Source: Lysobacteraceae bacterium (lineage in GTDB: Bacteria; Pseudomonadota; Gammaproteobacteria; Xanthomonadales; Xanthomonadaceae). Taken from it: 59,631 nt of DNA. This document shows, piece after piece, positions 26,485 to 34,927 of this stretch. Under the pieces are notes generated by a model. The model searched no databases. It had not been told where the DNA came from and saw nothing but the letters and a program-made list of their open reading frames with translations. How positions within the stretch are numbered: position 1 is the stretch's first letter; every line of letters begins with the position of its first letter. The DNA lies in contig JANINR010000019.1 of the NCBI GenBank assembly GCA_024508915.1, forward strand, positions 1 through 59,631, written 5' to 3'. A program made the position numbers and the translations under genes.

Positions 26485-26496
26485 GGGGCGATCATA
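26484..26496 (-). promoter_or_regulatory. -10 box of the YadGH operon (leaderless), inside the stop region of the next gene
   Basis: TATGAT (minus strand 26496-26491) ends six bases before ATG 26484. The TGA of the 122-residue gene (26494-26492) lies within this hexamer, so the core operon's promoter is embedded in the island's last codons. Confidence 0.45.
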
Positions 26497-26860
26497 GCCA
26501 GCAGTTTGGCGAGAGAGTGACATTCCAACGCCCCGAAGCCGCCTGAAAGCGGGTTAGGAGATCTTCCAGACTTCGGGCAGGAAATGCATTGGCCATATCG
26601 GCAGCGGTGGCAGCCCTCAAATCGACGAACTCGTGATAAGCGTGGTCCATCTCAGATGGTCCCTCTCCGCAGGCGACAAAATGCTGCGGACACAGGGACG
26701 GCATCCCTACTTGCTCGGCTACGAAAAGGTCTCCCCATTCGATGCATTCCCGAAACTCCGCGACATGCCCCTCCGGATCACCTGCCAGAAGCAGCTGGCC
26801 ATGGGTCTTCCAGTTACCGCCATCACGATAGAGGTACTCAAGTACGCAGCATTTGTTCAT
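26492..26860 (-). CDS. Conserved hypothetical protein
   Basis: 122 residues, soluble, acidic. It opens [21 protein letters not shown] and contains [16 protein letters not shown] and a later [19 protein letters not shown] recall similar short proteins (YLYRDG...FIAEQVGIP...HEF) in many bacteria with no known function. It is divergent from the nuclease-helicase gene with 132 bp between starts. Lower GC than the core genes. Whether it belongs to the defence module is unknown. Confidence 0.75.
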   Translation of the reverse strand: MNKCCVLEYLYRDGGNWKTHGQLLLAGDPEGHVAEFRECIEWGDLFVAEQVGMPSLCPQHFVACGEGPSEMDHAYHEFVDLRAATAADMANAFPARSLEDLLTRFQAASGRWNVTLSPNCWL

Positions 26861-26992
26861 GTCTGGGCCCGCGGCACTTCGTACCAGTAGCCTCCCGCAA
26901 CCGCATCTCTTGGAGTGAGAACAACTGCTCGAGCGCCAATCCCAACAAAATCGGCTACCCTGGGTCAGCGCTGGGGAGCGCTTCTGCCCGAG

Positions 26993-29029
26993 ATGCTAAT
27001 GCCGAACGACAGCCTCTCCGTACCATCTGCTCAAGTCGTACATCGATGGATGTACGGCGCTCGGTTTGCCGATTTTTTTAACGCTCCTCCCACGGAAATC
27101 CTGGGGCAGTTGCTACAGGGATCCGTAGGCAGCGTCGAAGCTACACAGCGCAATGCGTGGCTCGGGCAAATCCATGCACTCAAGAATTTGCAGCTCTCAG
27201 AAGCGCAATTCCAATCCGCGAAGATTTACTTCGAGTATTCAATCCCTCGCTTAGGACGGCGCGCCGACGTCATCTTGATCGTCGAGCAGGTTTTGTTCGT
27301 GCTCGAATACAAGGTTGGTGAATCCAACTTCACACCGAATGCTCTGGATCAGGTTTGGGACTATGCGCTTGACCTCAAGAACTTCCACGAGAGCAGTCAT
27401 GGCATCTGCATCGTTCCTGTTCTGATCGCCACTGCCGGCGCCCCTCAACGCATCGAGCTCCAACGCACTATTCATGATGACGGACTTGTCCGACCTGTCC
27501 GATCCAATTCTGACAACCTGTCCGAGATTGTCGCAACGGCTCTTACATTCTTTGATGCGCCGTCTATCGATATCAATGTGTGGGAACGTGGGCGATATTT
27601 GCCTACACCAACCATTATCGAAGCGGCACGAGCGCTTTTTGCAGGGCATGCCGTCGATTCGATATCTCGCAATGAAGCAGGCGCTCAGAACCTGGCGGTG
27701 ACATCGAAAGCAGTTGACGCCATTGTCGGCAGTGTCAAAGCCAGGCGCGCAAAAGCAATCTGCTTTGTCACCGGCGTACCAGGCGCGGGAAAGACGCTGG
27801 TTGGCCTTGACATTGCCAATCGACATCTGGATCCAAAAAGCGAAACCTACAGCGTCTTTCTTTCCGGTAATGGTCCTCTCGTTGCGGTCATCCAAGAGGC
27901 GTTAGCTCGCGACAAAGTGGAACGCGCTGCACGAGGAGGGAATAGGCTTCGGAAAGGCGATGCCCGCAATGATGTGAAGGCATTCGTCCAGAACGTTCAC
28001 CATTTCAGAGATGAATACCTCAAAGATGCTGGCGCTCCACCCGAGCATGTTGTGCTCTTCGACGAAGCCCAGCGTGCATGGACTCTTGAGCAAACAGCCT
28101 CCTTCATGGCCAAGAAGAAGGGGCTATCTGGTTTCTCTAAATCAGAGCCCGAGTTCCTGATTTCTTGCCTCGATCGACATGAGGATTGGGCCGTTGTCGT
28201 TTGCCTTGTCGGCGGCGGGCAAGAAATTAATACCGGAGAGGCGGGTATCAGCGAATGGCTGGAAGCCATACTGAAGAGCTTTCAGGGGTGGGAAGTACAT
28301 TTGTCTCCCCACTTAGTGGAATCCGAATACCGCAGCACGGAATCCCTGTCCAAAGTTCTGTCCCTACCAACCGCATATCCAAATCCAAACTTGCATCTCG
28401 CGACGTCAATTCGTTCGTTCCGTGCCGAGTCCCTCAGCAGGTTCGTCCGCGAAATGCTTGACGTCGAGGAAGCAGCCGCCAAGTCGACGCTACGCGAGTT
28501 GGCGGATCGCTATCCTATTAAGCTCACTAGGAATCTGAATGCCGCAAAGGATTGGCTTCGCAGTCAAGCCCGGGGGTCGGAACGTTATGGAATTATCGTT
28601 TCATCTCAAGCCGAACGGCTAAAGCCGCACGCCATCGATGTTCGAGTAAAGACTGATCCCGTCAAGTGGTTCTTGGACGGAAAGAACGATATTCGCTCGT
28701 CCTACTACTTAGAAGACGTTGCCACCGAGTTTCAGGTTCAAGGTCTTGAATTGGACTGGGCATGCGTAGTTTGGGATGGAGACCTTCGATTCAACGGGAG
28801 CGGGTGGTCTCATCACGAGTTCAAAGGAACTCGTTGGAATCGAGTCAAGAAGGCTGAGCGCCAGCGCTATCTTGAAAACGCATACCGCGTGCTATTGACC
28901 CGTGCTCGCCAAGGAATGGTTCTTGTTGTTCCGGAAGGAAGCACCGCTGACCCAACTCGGTCACCATACCATTACGACACCACTTATCGATATCTCAAGT
29001 CGCTGGGGTTGGCGGACATCTCCGAGTGA
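26993..29029 (+). CDS. RecB-like nuclease fused to DUF2075 SF1 helicase
   Basis: 678 residues. The N-terminal domain has the restriction-endonuclease-like pattern Asp92, then Glu105-x-Lys107 (LEYKV), then QVWDY (120-124), the QxxxY motif of RecB/Cas4 nucleases. A DUF2075 ATPase follows: Walker A GVPGAGKT (261-268), Walker B LFDEAQ (about 355-360), motif V-like VQGLELDWACVV and motif VI-like RVLLTRARQ. It should cut and unwind nucleic acid. The architecture recalls Nhi, a staphylococcal anti-phage nuclease-helicase (from memory). The start is uncertain: ATG 26993 has GGGGAG 14 nt upstream; ATG 26999 is possible. Confidence 0.85.
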   Translation: MLMPNDSLSVPSAQVVHRWMYGARFADFFNAPPTEILGQLLQGSVGSVEATQRNAWLGQIHALKNLQLSEAQFQSAKIYFEYSIPRLGRRADVILIVEQVLFVLEYKVGESNFTPNALDQVWDYALDLKNFHESSHGICIVPVLIATAGAPQRIELQRTIHDDGLVRPVRSNSDNLSEIVATALTFFDAPSIDINVWERGRYLPTPTIIEAARALFAGHAVDSISRNEAGAQNLAVTSKAVDAIVGSVKARRAKAICFVTGVPGAGKTLVGLDIANRHLDPKSETYSVFLSGNGPLVAVIQEALARDKVERAARGGNRLRKGDARNDVKAFVQNVHHFRDEYLKDAGAPPEHVVLFDEAQRAWTLEQTASFMAKKKGLSGFSKSEPEFLISCLDRHEDWAVVVCLVGGGQEINTGEAGISEWLEAILKSFQGWEVHLSPHLVESEYRSTESLSKVLSLPTAYPNPNLHLATSIRSFRAESLSRFVREMLDVEEAAAKSTLRELADRYPIKLTRNLNAAKDWLRSQARGSERYGIIVSSQAERLKPHAIDVRVKTDPVKWFLDGKNDIRSSYYLEDVATEFQVQGLELDWACVVWDGDLRFNGSGWSHHEFKGTRWNRVKKAERQRYLENAYRVLLTRARQGMVLVVPEGSTADPTRSPYHYDTTYRYLKSLGLADISE

Positions 29030-29059
29030 GTTCGCAAGCACACAAGCCGAATAGGACGG

Positions 29060-29689
29060 CTAAACCTCACCATCGGAACGGAGCTGTTGCAGAATCACCA
29101 GGTAGTGATTGGCAATAAGATCAAAGCCGAAGCGAAGATCCAGGAAGGGAAAGCTGCACTTCTTCCCAAAGACGCGATCAAAAACGGAATTTAAGTTCTT
29201 TCCGTGCGTATCAAAGCTCGCGATTCGATAGATAACGTACAAATAGTCGAGCCGGTCGCCGTGGTCGTTCCTTAACTGGGTCAACATGCTCTTGACATCT
29301 AGCGCGGCATGAAGGGCAGCCCAGTTAGGATCAGCCGGCTCAAGAAGTGCCTTTTGTGGCAGCAGGTTTTCGTTGTAGAGCTTTAGATAGTCTCGTTTGA
29401 ATGAGTTAACAAATTCCTCGTAACGTACGCTTCGAACTGCGGGTTCGCCGAAAATGTACGCATTCCAGAAGAAGCCTTCAATGACGGACCTCGCCAAAAT
29501 GTGCGTTATGTAGCGCTCATCCACAGAGCTTTTGTCGAGCGTCATGTTCTCCAACAGGGTTCCAGCGATCGAGTGGAATCGCATGGCCTCTTGGCCAAAG
29601 TGACGAAGCTCCCCAGTCATGCCCCCAAGCTTTTTGAAAGTTGGGAGTTCCGATTTTAATAGGGCGAAATGATCTGCACCTGCCGTCAC
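29060..29689 (-). CDS. Helical protein of unknown function (DUF5677-like?)
   Basis: 209 residues, mostly alpha-helical, no TM segment. The block RSVIEGFFWNAYIFGEP near residue 70 and the C-terminal YRIASFDTHGKNL recall DUF5677 proteins, which carry a conserved Arg/Glu and a Ser/His-Gly site; this is a weak resemblance. GTG 29689 is preferred to an ATG ten codons upstream because it overlaps the TGA of the 85-residue gene (GTGA), the usual sign of coupling. Last gene of the three-gene operon headed by the protease. AT-rich. Confidence 0.7.
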   Translation of the reverse strand: MTAGADHFALLKSELPTFKKLGGMTGELRHFGQEAMRFHSIAGTLLENMTLDKSSVDERYITHILARSVIEGFFWNAYIFGEPAVRSVRYEEFVNSFKRDYLKLYNENLLPQKALLEPADPNWAALHAALDVKSMLTQLRNDHGDRLDYLYVIYRIASFDTHGKNLNSVFDRVFGKKCSFPFLDLRFGFDLIANHYLVILQQLRSDGEV

Positions 29690-29943
29690 CGATCGGCGCG
29701 CAGAGCGCGCAAAAAGCACCGCCTAATCCTTATTAAGGTTGTATCCAGCTCTTCAACTAGCGCACTGTCGTTACGAAATATTGCCAAGCTGACAAGAATG
29801 TAAATGAGCGGGGCCGCCGCAACCCAATCAAACCATTGTCTTTCGTGGTTGAAGTCCAGGCTCAAATACGTGGCAACCGCAATGATCAGAAAAGCGATGG
29901 CTGCGACGGTCCGCAAAATGAAGAAACCGATGTTCTTATTCAT
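29686..29943 (-). CDS. Small two-TM membrane protein
   Basis: 85 residues. Two TM helices (IGFFILRTVAAIAFLIIAVA and WVAAAPLIYILVSLAIF) with a short loop (FNHERQWFD), then a basic cytoplasmic tail (TLIRIRRCFLRALRADR). I recognise no family. The start MNKNIGFF at 29943 is the Met before the hydrophobic segment; the frame continues 21 codons upstream without need. It lies between the protease and the helical protein, and its small 2TM form is common among membrane-damaging effectors of defence systems; that role is inference. Confidence 0.75.
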   Translation of the reverse strand: MNKNIGFFILRTVAAIAFLIIAVATYLSLDFNHERQWFDWVAAAPLIYILVSLAIFRNDSALVEELDTTLIRIRRCFLRALRADR

Positions 29944-30127
29944 AGCCTCTATCCTAGGTGAGATCACACGACGCTTGAAATGTGCAGGTCGCGGATATAT
30001 CTCCAAGCGCCACTAATAGAGCGCCTTACTCGCCATTGATGCGCGATAGATTCGCGCCCATTTCGAACTCGCAAAGATGATTCCGGCGAGACTTTGGGTG
30101 GGGCAACGAAGTTCTATCATCCCGTAT

Positions 30128-31000
30128 CTACGGCCTTTTCTTCAGGTTATAGAACGACGCAGCCTGCTCCATGATTCCACGAACATCGAGTCTGAATCGT
30201 TCTTCGTTCATTGGATATAGATCGATCATCATGAGCCGATTCCAAATCGCCTGTATCACGGCGGAGTCGCTTGGAGTTAATCGCCCGTTACTTGTGCGCC
30301 CCATAATCATGTCGATGAGCGATTCTCGTGCGAGCACCGGAAAAATTTCGGGTTCGAACCAGACGTCTTCGCCAGCCTCCCTCGAGGCCTCTGCTGCCGT
30401 TTCATGCAAAGTTGAGTCGCCGGCAATAATTCGCCGATAGAACTCTTTCGCACCTTCGAGGAGCTTTTGATCGGAGATCAGCCCGCCTGATCCCACCAAT
30501 GCAAGCGCCGGAGCCCGGTTGAACTCGATAAGTGCATCAATGCCTGCGAAGCCCGTGCATGCGGCCATGAAGATCAGCAGATTGAATTGTGTGGCCGCGT
30601 TCAACCGAGCGAAGCGCGCCCGCAGTTCCGCCCACTCAATCTGCTCGGTGCCGCCTCTGCCATCGGGTCCTTCGATTCCTGCCGCGCATCCATGCGCTTC
30701 AATATGGAGGATCGGCCGCAGCTTTCGCTTATTGGCAACAAATGTAGCCCTTTCTATCGCCGCGAGCGTCTCGTTCTTGCTATTTGAGATCACGATATGA
30801 GCCCACCTGGGTCGCCTCGTCTCCAACCACTGGTGAAGCTCCACTCCGGTTTGTCGATCACCCGCTTCGCCTGAGTTAGGATCGGCCTCACGTAGCCATT
30901 GAATGATCCAAACATTGGATGGCGCTATCCATGCTTGATCCGGCAGATCCGGCATCCGTTGAATGAGATCAAGTTCTTCGGGCGTATATTTCAGAGCCAT
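30128..31000 (-). CDS. Predicted CHAT/caspase-like cysteine protease
   Basis: 290 residues. The central domain has the caspase-fold order: a strand AHIVISNS (about 67-74), helix NETLAAIERATF, strand plus His103 in LHIEAHG, strand plus Cys148 in LLIFMAACTG, then LALVGSGGLISDQ and the helix GAKEFYRRIIAGDSTLHETA, the last strongly recalling the FYRALLAGKS region of CHAT peptidases. The His/Cys dyad is intact. N- and C-terminal parts (1-60 and 215-290) match nothing I know and may sense or bind partners. ATG 31000. The 2TM gene follows after 184 bp on the same strand; cotranscription is likely but unproven. Confidence 0.75.
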   Translation of the reverse strand: MALKYTPEELDLIQRMPDLPDQAWIAPSNVWIIQWLREADPNSGEAGDRQTGVELHQWLETRRPRWAHIVISNSKNETLAAIERATFVANKRKLRPILHIEAHGCAAGIEGPDGRGGTEQIEWAELRARFARLNAATQFNLLIFMAACTGFAGIDALIEFNRAPALALVGSGGLISDQKLLEGAKEFYRRIIAGDSTLHETAAEASREAGEDVWFEPEIFPVLARESLIDMIMGRTSNGRLTPSDSAVIQAIWNRLMMIDLYPMNEERFRLDVRGIMEQAASFYNLKKRP

Positions 31001-31097
31001 GGGGATTGCGTAGCTCTCTCCTGTTATCGCAAGCGCTTCCAGATGGCCACCCGCTCCGATCGAGGGACTGCTAGGTCGAGAGCGATCACTACCTCAT

Positions 31098-31134
31098 AAC
31101 GCAAGAGGCGGCCAAATCGGCCGCCTCTTGCGTT
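31098..31134. terminator. Strong hairpin downstream of aceE
   Basis: A perfect 16-bp stem (AACGCAAGAGGCGGCC, 31098-31113, with 31119-31134) and a 5-nt loop lies 15 bp past the aceE stop. Only a short T stretch follows on the minus strand. It marks the right edge of the AT-rich island. Confidence 0.85.
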
Positions 31135-31148
31135 CAGTTGTCAGAACT

Positions 31149-33836
31149 TCAAGCCCCTAACGGATTCGGCTTGGCCCCATCGAGTCCGTACAGGCCGTTG
31201 GCCTTAGCCACATCCTTCGCCGTGAGTTTGCCCTCCGCCGCCAACGCAGCCACCGCCGCCTGCGCCACGTAATACCGGTTCACCTCGAAATGCCGCCGCA
31301 GGTTCTCCCGCGTATCCGACCGCCCGTACCCGTCCGTCCCCAGCACCGTGTACCGCATCGGCACGAACTGCCGGATCTGCTCCGGATACATCCGGATGTA
31401 GTCGGTCGCCGCGATCGCCGGCCCCGAACGACCCTCCAGCAGTGACGTCACGTACGGCACGCGACGCTCGCCCTCCGGATTCAGCCGGTTCCAGCGCTCC
31501 ACGTCCCACCCGTCGCGGGCCAGCTCGTTGAAGCTCGGGCAGGACCAGATGTCGGCCTTCACCCCGAAGTCCTTCTCCAGCAGCTCGGCCGCGGCGATCA
31601 CTTCGCGCAGGATCGTGCCGGAGCCCATCAGCTGCACGCGCAGCTCGCCCTTCTTCGGCTTGCCGGCGTCGCGGAACAGGTACATGCCGCGCAGGATGCC
31701 TTCCGCTGAGCCTTCCGGCATGTCGGGGTGCGCGTAGTTCTCGTTCATCAGCGTCACGTACCAGTACTCGTCGTGCTGCTCGGTGAGCATGCGCTGCATG
31801 CCGTGCTGGATGATCGTGACCACTTCGTAGGAGAACGTGGGGTCGTAGCTGCGCACGTTCGGGATCAGGCCGGCCTGGATCAGCGAATGGCCGTCCTCGT
31901 GCTGCAGGCCCTCGCCGTTGAGCGTGGTCCGGCCGGCGGTGGCGCCCAGCAGGAAGCCGCGCGCGCGCATGTCGCCGGCCTGCCAGGCGCTGTCGCCGAT
32001 GCGCTGGAAGCCGAACATCGAGTAGTAGATGTAGAACGGCAGCAGCTGCAGGTCGTTGGTGCTGTAGCTGGTGGCGCAGGCGAGCCACGAGGCGAACGCG
32101 CCGGCCTCGGTGATGCCTTCCTCCAGCACCTGGCCGGTCGCGTCCTCGCGGTAGTACATGAGCTGGTCGCGGTCGACGGGCTTGTACTTCTGGCCCTGCG
32201 GCGCGTAGATGCCGAGCTGGCGGAACATGCCCTCCATGCCGAAGGTGCGCGCCTCGTCGGCGACGATCGGCACCAGGCGCGGGCCGACCTGCTTGTCGCG
32301 CAGCGCGATGTTGAGCATCTGCACGAACGCCATCGTCGTGCTGATCTCGCGCTCGCCGGTGGACTTGAGCAGGCGCTCGTAGGCCGACAGCGCCGGCACC
32401 GGCAGCGACTCGGTGCTTTTGCGCCGGCGCTGCGGCAGGAAGCCGCCCAGCGCGCGGCGGCGCTCGAGCATGTACTCCACTTCCGGCGAGTCCTTGCCCG
32501 GGTGGTAGAACGGCACCTGGTGGTCGGCGAGCTGCGCGTCGGTCACCGGGATCTGGAAGCGGTCGCGGAACGCCTTGACGTCCTCGTCGTCCATCTTCTT
32601 GGTGCCGTGCGTCGGGTTCAGCGCCTCGCCGGCCTTGCCCATGCCGTAGCCCTTGACCGTCTTGGCCAGGATCACGGTCGGCATGCCGGTGGTCTTCACC
32701 GCCGCGTCGTAGGCCGCGTACACCTTGTGCGGGTCGTGGCCGCCGCGGTTGAGGCGCCAGATGTCGTCGTCGCTCATGCTGGCGACCATGGCCAGCGTCT
32801 CCGGCGTCTTGCCGAAGAAATGCTCGCGCGTGTACGCGCCGCCGAAGGCCTTGCAGTTCTGGTACTCGCCGTCGACGGTCTCCATCATCACCTGGCGCAG
32901 CTTGCCGTGGGTGTCGCGCGCGAGCAGCGGGTCCCAGTGGCTGCCCCAGATGGTCTTGATGACGTTCCAGCCGGCGCCGCGGAAGTTGCCTTCCAGCTCC
33001 TGGATGATCTTGCCGTTGCCGCGCACCGGGCCGTCGAGGCGTTGCAGGTTGCAGTTGATGACGAAGATCAGGTTGTCGAGGCCTTCGCGGCCGGCGACCG
33101 AGATCGCGCCCAGCGACTCGGGCTCGTCGGTCTCGCCGTCGCCGAGGAAGCACCACACCTTGCGGTCGGTCTTCGGCATCAGGCCGCGCGCTTCGAGGTA
33201 CTTGAACGCGCGCGCCTGGTAGATCGCGGCGATCGGGCCCAGGCCCATGCTCACCGTCGGCGTCTGCCAGTAGTCGGGCATCAGCCACGGGTGCGGGTAG
33301 GAGCTGATGCCCTTGCCGTCGACTTCCATGCGGAAGTGGTGCAGCTGGTCCTCGGTGATGCGGCCCTCGAGGAAGGAGCGCGCGTAGATGCCGGGCGAGC
33401 CGTGGCCCTGGATGTAGAGCAGGTCGCCGGGGTGGTCCGCGCTCGGGGCGCGCCAGAAGTGGTTGAAGCCGACGTCGTACAGCGTCGCGCTGGAGCCGAA
33501 GGTGGCGATGTGGCCGCCGAGCTCGCCTGGCTTGCGGTTGGCGGCGACGACCATGGCCATCGCGTTCCAGCGGATGATCGAGCGGATCCGCCATTCCATC
33601 GCCGCGTCGCCCGGGCTCCGCGCCTCCTGGCCGGCGGGGATGGTGTTGATGTACTCGGTGGTCGGCTGGAAGGGCAGGTTGGCGCCGGCGCGGCGGGTGA
33701 CCTCGACCACGTTCTCGAGCAGCTGGTGGGCGCGGTCGGCGCCCTCGCGGTCCAGGACGGCCTGGATCGACTCCACCCATTCGCGGGTCTCGGTCGGATC
33801 GGGGTCGTCGCGCAGCAACTCGTTGAGCTGGTTCAT
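31149..33836 (-). CDS. aceE: Pyruvate dehydrogenase E1 component
   Basis: The homodimeric ThDP-dependent E1 of the pyruvate dehydrogenase complex; decarboxylates pyruvate and acetylates lipoyl-E2. At 895 residues it has the normal length of the gammaproteobacterial AceE. The ThDP/Mg motif is visible as GDGETDEPES followed by INCN, and HGSPGIYARSFLEGR and GGHDPHKVYAAY are family blocks. ATG 33836 (MNQLNELLRD) has GGAGG upstream. The gene stands alone here; aceF and lpd are not adjacent in this window. Confidence 0.98.
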   Translation of the reverse strand: MNQLNELLRDDPDPTETREWVESIQAVLDREGADRAHQLLENVVEVTRRAGANLPFQPTTEYINTIPAGQEARSPGDAAMEWRIRSIIRWNAMAMVVAANRKPGELGGHIATFGSSATLYDVGFNHFWRAPSADHPGDLLYIQGHGSPGIYARSFLEGRITEDQLHHFRMEVDGKGISSYPHPWLMPDYWQTPTVSMGLGPIAAIYQARAFKYLEARGLMPKTDRKVWCFLGDGETDEPESLGAISVAGREGLDNLIFVINCNLQRLDGPVRGNGKIIQELEGNFRGAGWNVIKTIWGSHWDPLLARDTHGKLRQVMMETVDGEYQNCKAFGGAYTREHFFGKTPETLAMVASMSDDDIWRLNRGGHDPHKVYAAYDAAVKTTGMPTVILAKTVKGYGMGKAGEALNPTHGTKKMDDEDVKAFRDRFQIPVTDAQLADHQVPFYHPGKDSPEVEYMLERRRALGGFLPQRRRKSTESLPVPALSAYERLLKSTGEREISTTMAFVQMLNIALRDKQVGPRLVPIVADEARTFGMEGMFRQLGIYAPQGQKYKPVDRDQLMYYREDATGQVLEEGITEAGAFASWLACATSYSTNDLQLLPFYIYYSMFGFQRIGDSAWQAGDMRARGFLLGATAGRTTLNGEGLQHEDGHSLIQAGLIPNVRSYDPTFSYEVVTIIQHGMQRMLTEQHDEYWYVTLMNENYAHPDMPEGSAEGILRGMYLFRDAGKPKKGELRVQLMGSGTILREVIAAAELLEKDFGVKADIWSCPSFNELARDGWDVERWNRLNPEGERRVPYVTSLLEGRSGPAIAATDYIRMYPEQIRQFVPMRYTVLGTDGYGRSDTRENLRRHFEVNRYYVAQAAVAALAAEGKLTAKDVAKANGLYGLDGAKPNPLGA

Positions 33837-33975
33837 GGTCCTGGGCCTCCGCGCGGCCCTGTGGCGGCGCTGTCGTAAACGGTTGTGGAAGCCCGATGGT
33901 AGCAGCGTCCGCCGGCTTCCGGACCTGCCTCCGAATATCACCCGGGGTTAATTCAAGCCCGTCGCGCGACCTCCA

Positions 33976-34014
33976 GGCAGAGGTCTTTTTTGCGAAGCAA
34001 AAATGGCCTCTGCC
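33976..34014. repeat. 18-bp imperfect hairpin between aceE and arsR
   Basis: GGCAGAGGTCTTTTTTGC (33976-33993) pairs with GCAAAAATGGCCTCTGCC (33997-34014) at 16 of 18 positions around a GAA loop. It lies in the leader region of divergent aceE and arsR and has T-runs inside the stem. Possibly an isolated terminator protecting either promoter. Confidence 0.6.
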
Positions 34015-34036
34015 GACCCCTGTCGCCGAAGACCGC

Positions 34037-34075
34037 TTGACAACATTTCGATGATTCCAGAATATTGGAATCATG
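34037..34075 (+). promoter_or_regulatory. arsR promoter with operator over the start codon
   Basis: TTGACA (34037-34042) is followed after 17 nt by GAATAT (34060-34065), seven bases before the arsR ATG (34073), so the mRNA would be leaderless. A perfect dyad ATGATTCCA-6-TGGAATCAT (34051-34074) covers the -10 and the start codon, as expected for autorepression by ArsR. Confidence 0.75.
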
Positions 34076-34441
34076 GACACCCCCCAGGCCCTCGCCGCCC
34101 TCACCGCCCTGAGCCACGAGTCGCGGCTCGCCGCCTTCCGCGCCCTGGTGCAAGCCGGCCACGACGGGCTCTCGGTCGGCGCATTGCGCGAGCAGCTGGG
34201 CCTGGCGCCCGCCACCCTGACCGCCCACCTCAACGTGCTGCGCGCCGCCGCCCTCGTCACCGACGAGCGCGAGGGCCGCGTCATCCGCGTCCGCGCCGAC
34301 TACCCGCGCATGGACGCGCTGCTGGCCTACCTCACCGAGAACTGCTGCGCCGGTGCCGCGGAGTGCGGGCCGGCGTCCGCCTGCACTCCCTGCATCCCGC
34401 GCGACGCGCGCTCGCCCCACACCGAGGACACCGACCGATGA
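34073..34441 (+). CDS. arsR: ArsR-family arsenic-responsive repressor
   Basis: 122 residues. Winged HTH: SHESRLAAFRALVQAG, LREQLGLAPATLTAHLNVLRAA, LVTDEREGRVIRVRADY. The As(III) site is at the C-terminus: Cys91, Cys92 and Cys98 (CCAGAAEC), the CC-x5-C spacing known from the Acidithiobacillus-type ArsR rather than the helix-5 CVCDLC of E. coli. A dyad operator overlaps its own start. First gene of an arsR-arsI-arsC-aqpS operon; its TGA overlaps the arsI ATG. Confidence 0.93.
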   Translation: MDTPQALAALTALSHESRLAAFRALVQAGHDGLSVGALREQLGLAPATLTAHLNVLRAAALVTDEREGRVIRVRADYPRMDALLAYLTENCCAGAAECGPASACTPCIPRDARSPHTEDTDR

Positions 34442-34926
34442 ATCGTTTCCACGTCCACCTCAACGTCGCCGACCTGCCGGCGAGCGTCCGTTTCTACGCC
34501 GAGCTGTTCGGCGTGCAGCCCACCGTGCTCAAGCACGACTACGCGAAGTGGATGCTCGAGGATCCGCGCGTCAACTTCGCGATCTCGAACACCGGCCGCG
34601 CGCCGGGCATCGACCACCTCGGCATCCAGGCCGACAGCGCCGACGCGCTCGCCGCGATCGGCGTGCGCCTCGACGCCGCCGGCGGCAGCGTGGTGCCGGA
34701 GGAAGCGACGGTCTGCTGCTACGCGCAGTCCGACAAGCTGTGGACGGAGGATCCGCAGGGCACGCGCTGGGAGACCTTCCACACTTTCGGCGAGGCGACG
34801 ACGTACCACGCGGCCGGCGCCGCTTGCGCGACGGACGGCACCTCGTGCAGCCCCGACGTCGCCAGCATGAAGCCGAAGGTCGACAAGGAAGCGTCGTGCT
34901 GCGCGCCGCAGTCCGGCTGCTGCTGA
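34438..34926 (+). CDS. arsI: ArsI/CadI-family organoarsenical lyase
   Basis: A VOC-superfamily metalloenzyme of 162 residues. ArsI cleaves the C-As bond of trivalent methyl- and aryl-arsenicals. The Fe(II) ligands correspond to His5, His60 (GIDHLGIQ) and Glu112 (WETFH), and the substrate thiols to the vicinal pair Cys93-Cys94 (TVCCYAQ), the spacing known for ArsI. A Cys-rich tail (ASCCAPQSGCC) ends the protein. CadI homologues lacking enzymatic proof look alike, but the CC pair favours ArsI. ATGA overlap with arsR. Confidence 0.9.
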   Translation: MNRFHVHLNVADLPASVRFYAELFGVQPTVLKHDYAKWMLEDPRVNFAISNTGRAPGIDHLGIQADSADALAAIGVRLDAAGGSVVPEEATVCCYAQSDKLWTEDPQGTRWETFHTFGEATTYHAAGAACATDGTSCSPDVASMKPKVDKEASCCAPQSGCC

Positions 34927-34927
34927 C

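Larger units (their letters stand above)
26485..31090. other. AT-rich accessory (probable defence) island
   Basis: Between the YadG start and the aceE terminator, base composition drops sharply (AAA, GAA, TTT and ATT codons are common, unlike on either side). The five genes are atypical: a 122-residue hypothetical, a nuclease-helicase, and a protease/2TM/helical operon. There is no integrase, transposase or tRNA at either edge, and I saw no flanking direct repeat. Horizontal gain is inferred from composition and content. Confidence 0.7.

Noticed and set aside
26915-26992. 26-residue N-terminal extension of the nuclease-helicase
   Set aside because: The longer frame begins without a ribosome site and the extra residues look non-coding; ATG 26993 has GGGGAG upstream.
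30340-30360. GGTTCGAACC, resembling a tRNA T-loop
   Set aside because: No acceptor or anticodon stem around it; it is inside the protease coding region.
31204-34284. 1026-codon frame antisense to arsR and through aceE
   Set aside because: A shadow frame of aceE; its composition (Arg/Ala/Gly/Pro) is that of a GC-rich off-frame.
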